This document shows, in pieces, positions 63,637-64,000 of a DNA stretch of 64,000 nucleotides. The stretch comes from Metellina segmentata (lineage: Eukaryota; Arthropoda; Arachnida; Araneae; Tetragnathidae). The notes beneath the pieces are model-generated. The model made no database searches and was not told the origin of the DNA. It worked only from the letters and a program-made list of their open reading frames with translations. A program made the translations under genes and the position numbers. Each line of letters begins with the position of its first letter. The first letter of the stretch is position 1. Location: assembly GCA_947359465.1 (NCBI GenBank), contig OX375883.1:20299828-20363827 (forward strand), in the 5' to 3' direction.

Positions 63637-64000
63637 TTATCCTTCTGTGTGGGTTTTTCCCAAAGAAGACTTGTATATCCTTTTCTTCTTGGTAGAAGAA
63701 AGCCTTTGTTTAGATATGTTTTTGTTTAAACTGCAAATTTCTTTTTCTACAAACTTTGGCAGTAATCCACTTTGCCTGAATGCCTCTATTGTAGGTTTTA
63801 CAGGTTTAATTAAGTTTTGAACGACTTCGATCTCAGACACATTTTTAACACTGCTTGCAATGCTGTCTAGATCTTTTTTCAAGTTCTGAAAGTTGGTTGC
63901 AAAAGAGTGACATGTGGTATGCCGTAAAGTTGTTGACCTATCCTCATGTGATACTGCAGTACCTTCTGTCAAAATCATCTTGTGATGCTGCAGTAACTTC
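63637..64000 (-). CDS. Probable C-terminal exon of an unrecognised gene (cut by window edge)
   Basis: The minus-strand frame is open from the window edge to TAA at 63637-63639, giving about 120 residues. It reads on through the first ATG (63978) without an upstream stop, so the protein likely starts outside. The sequence is mixed and protein-like: SIASSVKNVSEIEVVQNLIK, PTIEAFRQSGLLPKFVEKEI, and a basic tail with STKKKRIYKSSLGKT that could act as a nuclear signal. There are no membrane segments. I do not recognise the family. It could be a real last exon, or the tail of another mobile-element protein. The weak antisense frame at 63590-63820 is its shadow. Confidence 0.45.
   Translation of the reverse strand, partial: KLLQHHKMILTEGTAVSHEDRSTTLRHTTCHSFATNFQNLKKDLDSIASSVKNVSEIEVVQNLIKPVKPTIEAFRQSGLLPKFVEKEICSLNKNISKQRLSSTKKKRIYKSSLGKTHTEG

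Noticed and set aside
1..64000. CRISPR array, bacterial operon, or integrated virus
   Set aside because: No regularly spaced short direct repeats with unique spacers, no prokaryotic gene spacing, and no viral structural or polymerase gene apart from LINE reverse transcriptase relics.

Overview
This is a window of an AT-rich, intron-containing animal genome dominated by transposable elements. It is most likely an arachnid, and probably an orb-weaving spider. That assignment rests on three things: animal-type genes (an EXOC1 exocyst subunit and a spliced SR-rich nuclear protein), GT/AG introns several kilobases long, and tRNA-derived SINEs plus Tc1, mariner and piggyBac relics of the kind I associate with araneid and nephilid assemblies. 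I am confident about 'arthropod' and less so about the exact group. No bacterial, organellar or viral replication gene was seen, and there is no CRISPR array.

Layout. 0-3.4 kb: a foldback structure with arms of about 1.1 kb around a decayed mobile-element ORF. 4.8-15.2 kb: the last three coding exons of an SR-rich nuclear protein gene on the plus strand (6151-7411, 10663-10703, 14123-14885). They join in frame, and the introns are filled with SINEs, an 8-bp-TSD hAT-type element and other repeats. 15.2-27.5 kb: a mostly non-genic transposon graveyard holding two MITE-like elements, a mariner relic split by a SINE, foldback repeats, a piggyBac relic split by a SINE, and an end-to-end 1452-bp element whose transposase has DD41D spacing. 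27.7-31 kb, minus strand: decayed pieces in the order SGNH-hydrolase-like domain, proline-rich tandem repeats, C2H2 fingers and FLYWCH/FAR1-like segment, Ulp1-like cysteine protease. This is the least ordinary block in the window. 31-39 kb: hAT relics, SINEs, a Tc1 relic and a 170-nt near-perfect hairpin.

41.26-43.92 kb, minus strand: a complete, uninterrupted 885-codon EXOC1/Sec3 reading frame. It is the one full-length, apparently functional protein in the window. Upstream of it lies a tandem array of about 143-bp units cut by a SINE. 48.4-56.7 kb: two decayed non-LTR retrotransposons, one on each strand, with RT, RNase H and C-terminal zinc-knuckle remnants. A SINE cluster lies between them and includes two insertions at the same target site. 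56.8-60.2 kb: short tandem-repeat clusters in opposite orientation around a 450-bp palindrome and broken SINEs. 62.5-64 kb: a three-unit tandem repeat and what looks like the 3'-terminal exon of a minus-strand gene that continues off the right edge.

The two host genes (SR protein and EXOC1) have no evident functional link; the neighbourhood is ordinary invertebrate intergenic space. Most observations worth following are about repeat biology: one SINE body carried by several different tRNA-like heads, target-site duplications readable by eye, foldback elements that would give double-stranded RNA if transcribed, and the SGNH/C2H2/Ulp1 relic. The intronless EXOC1 frame is the main host-gene question.
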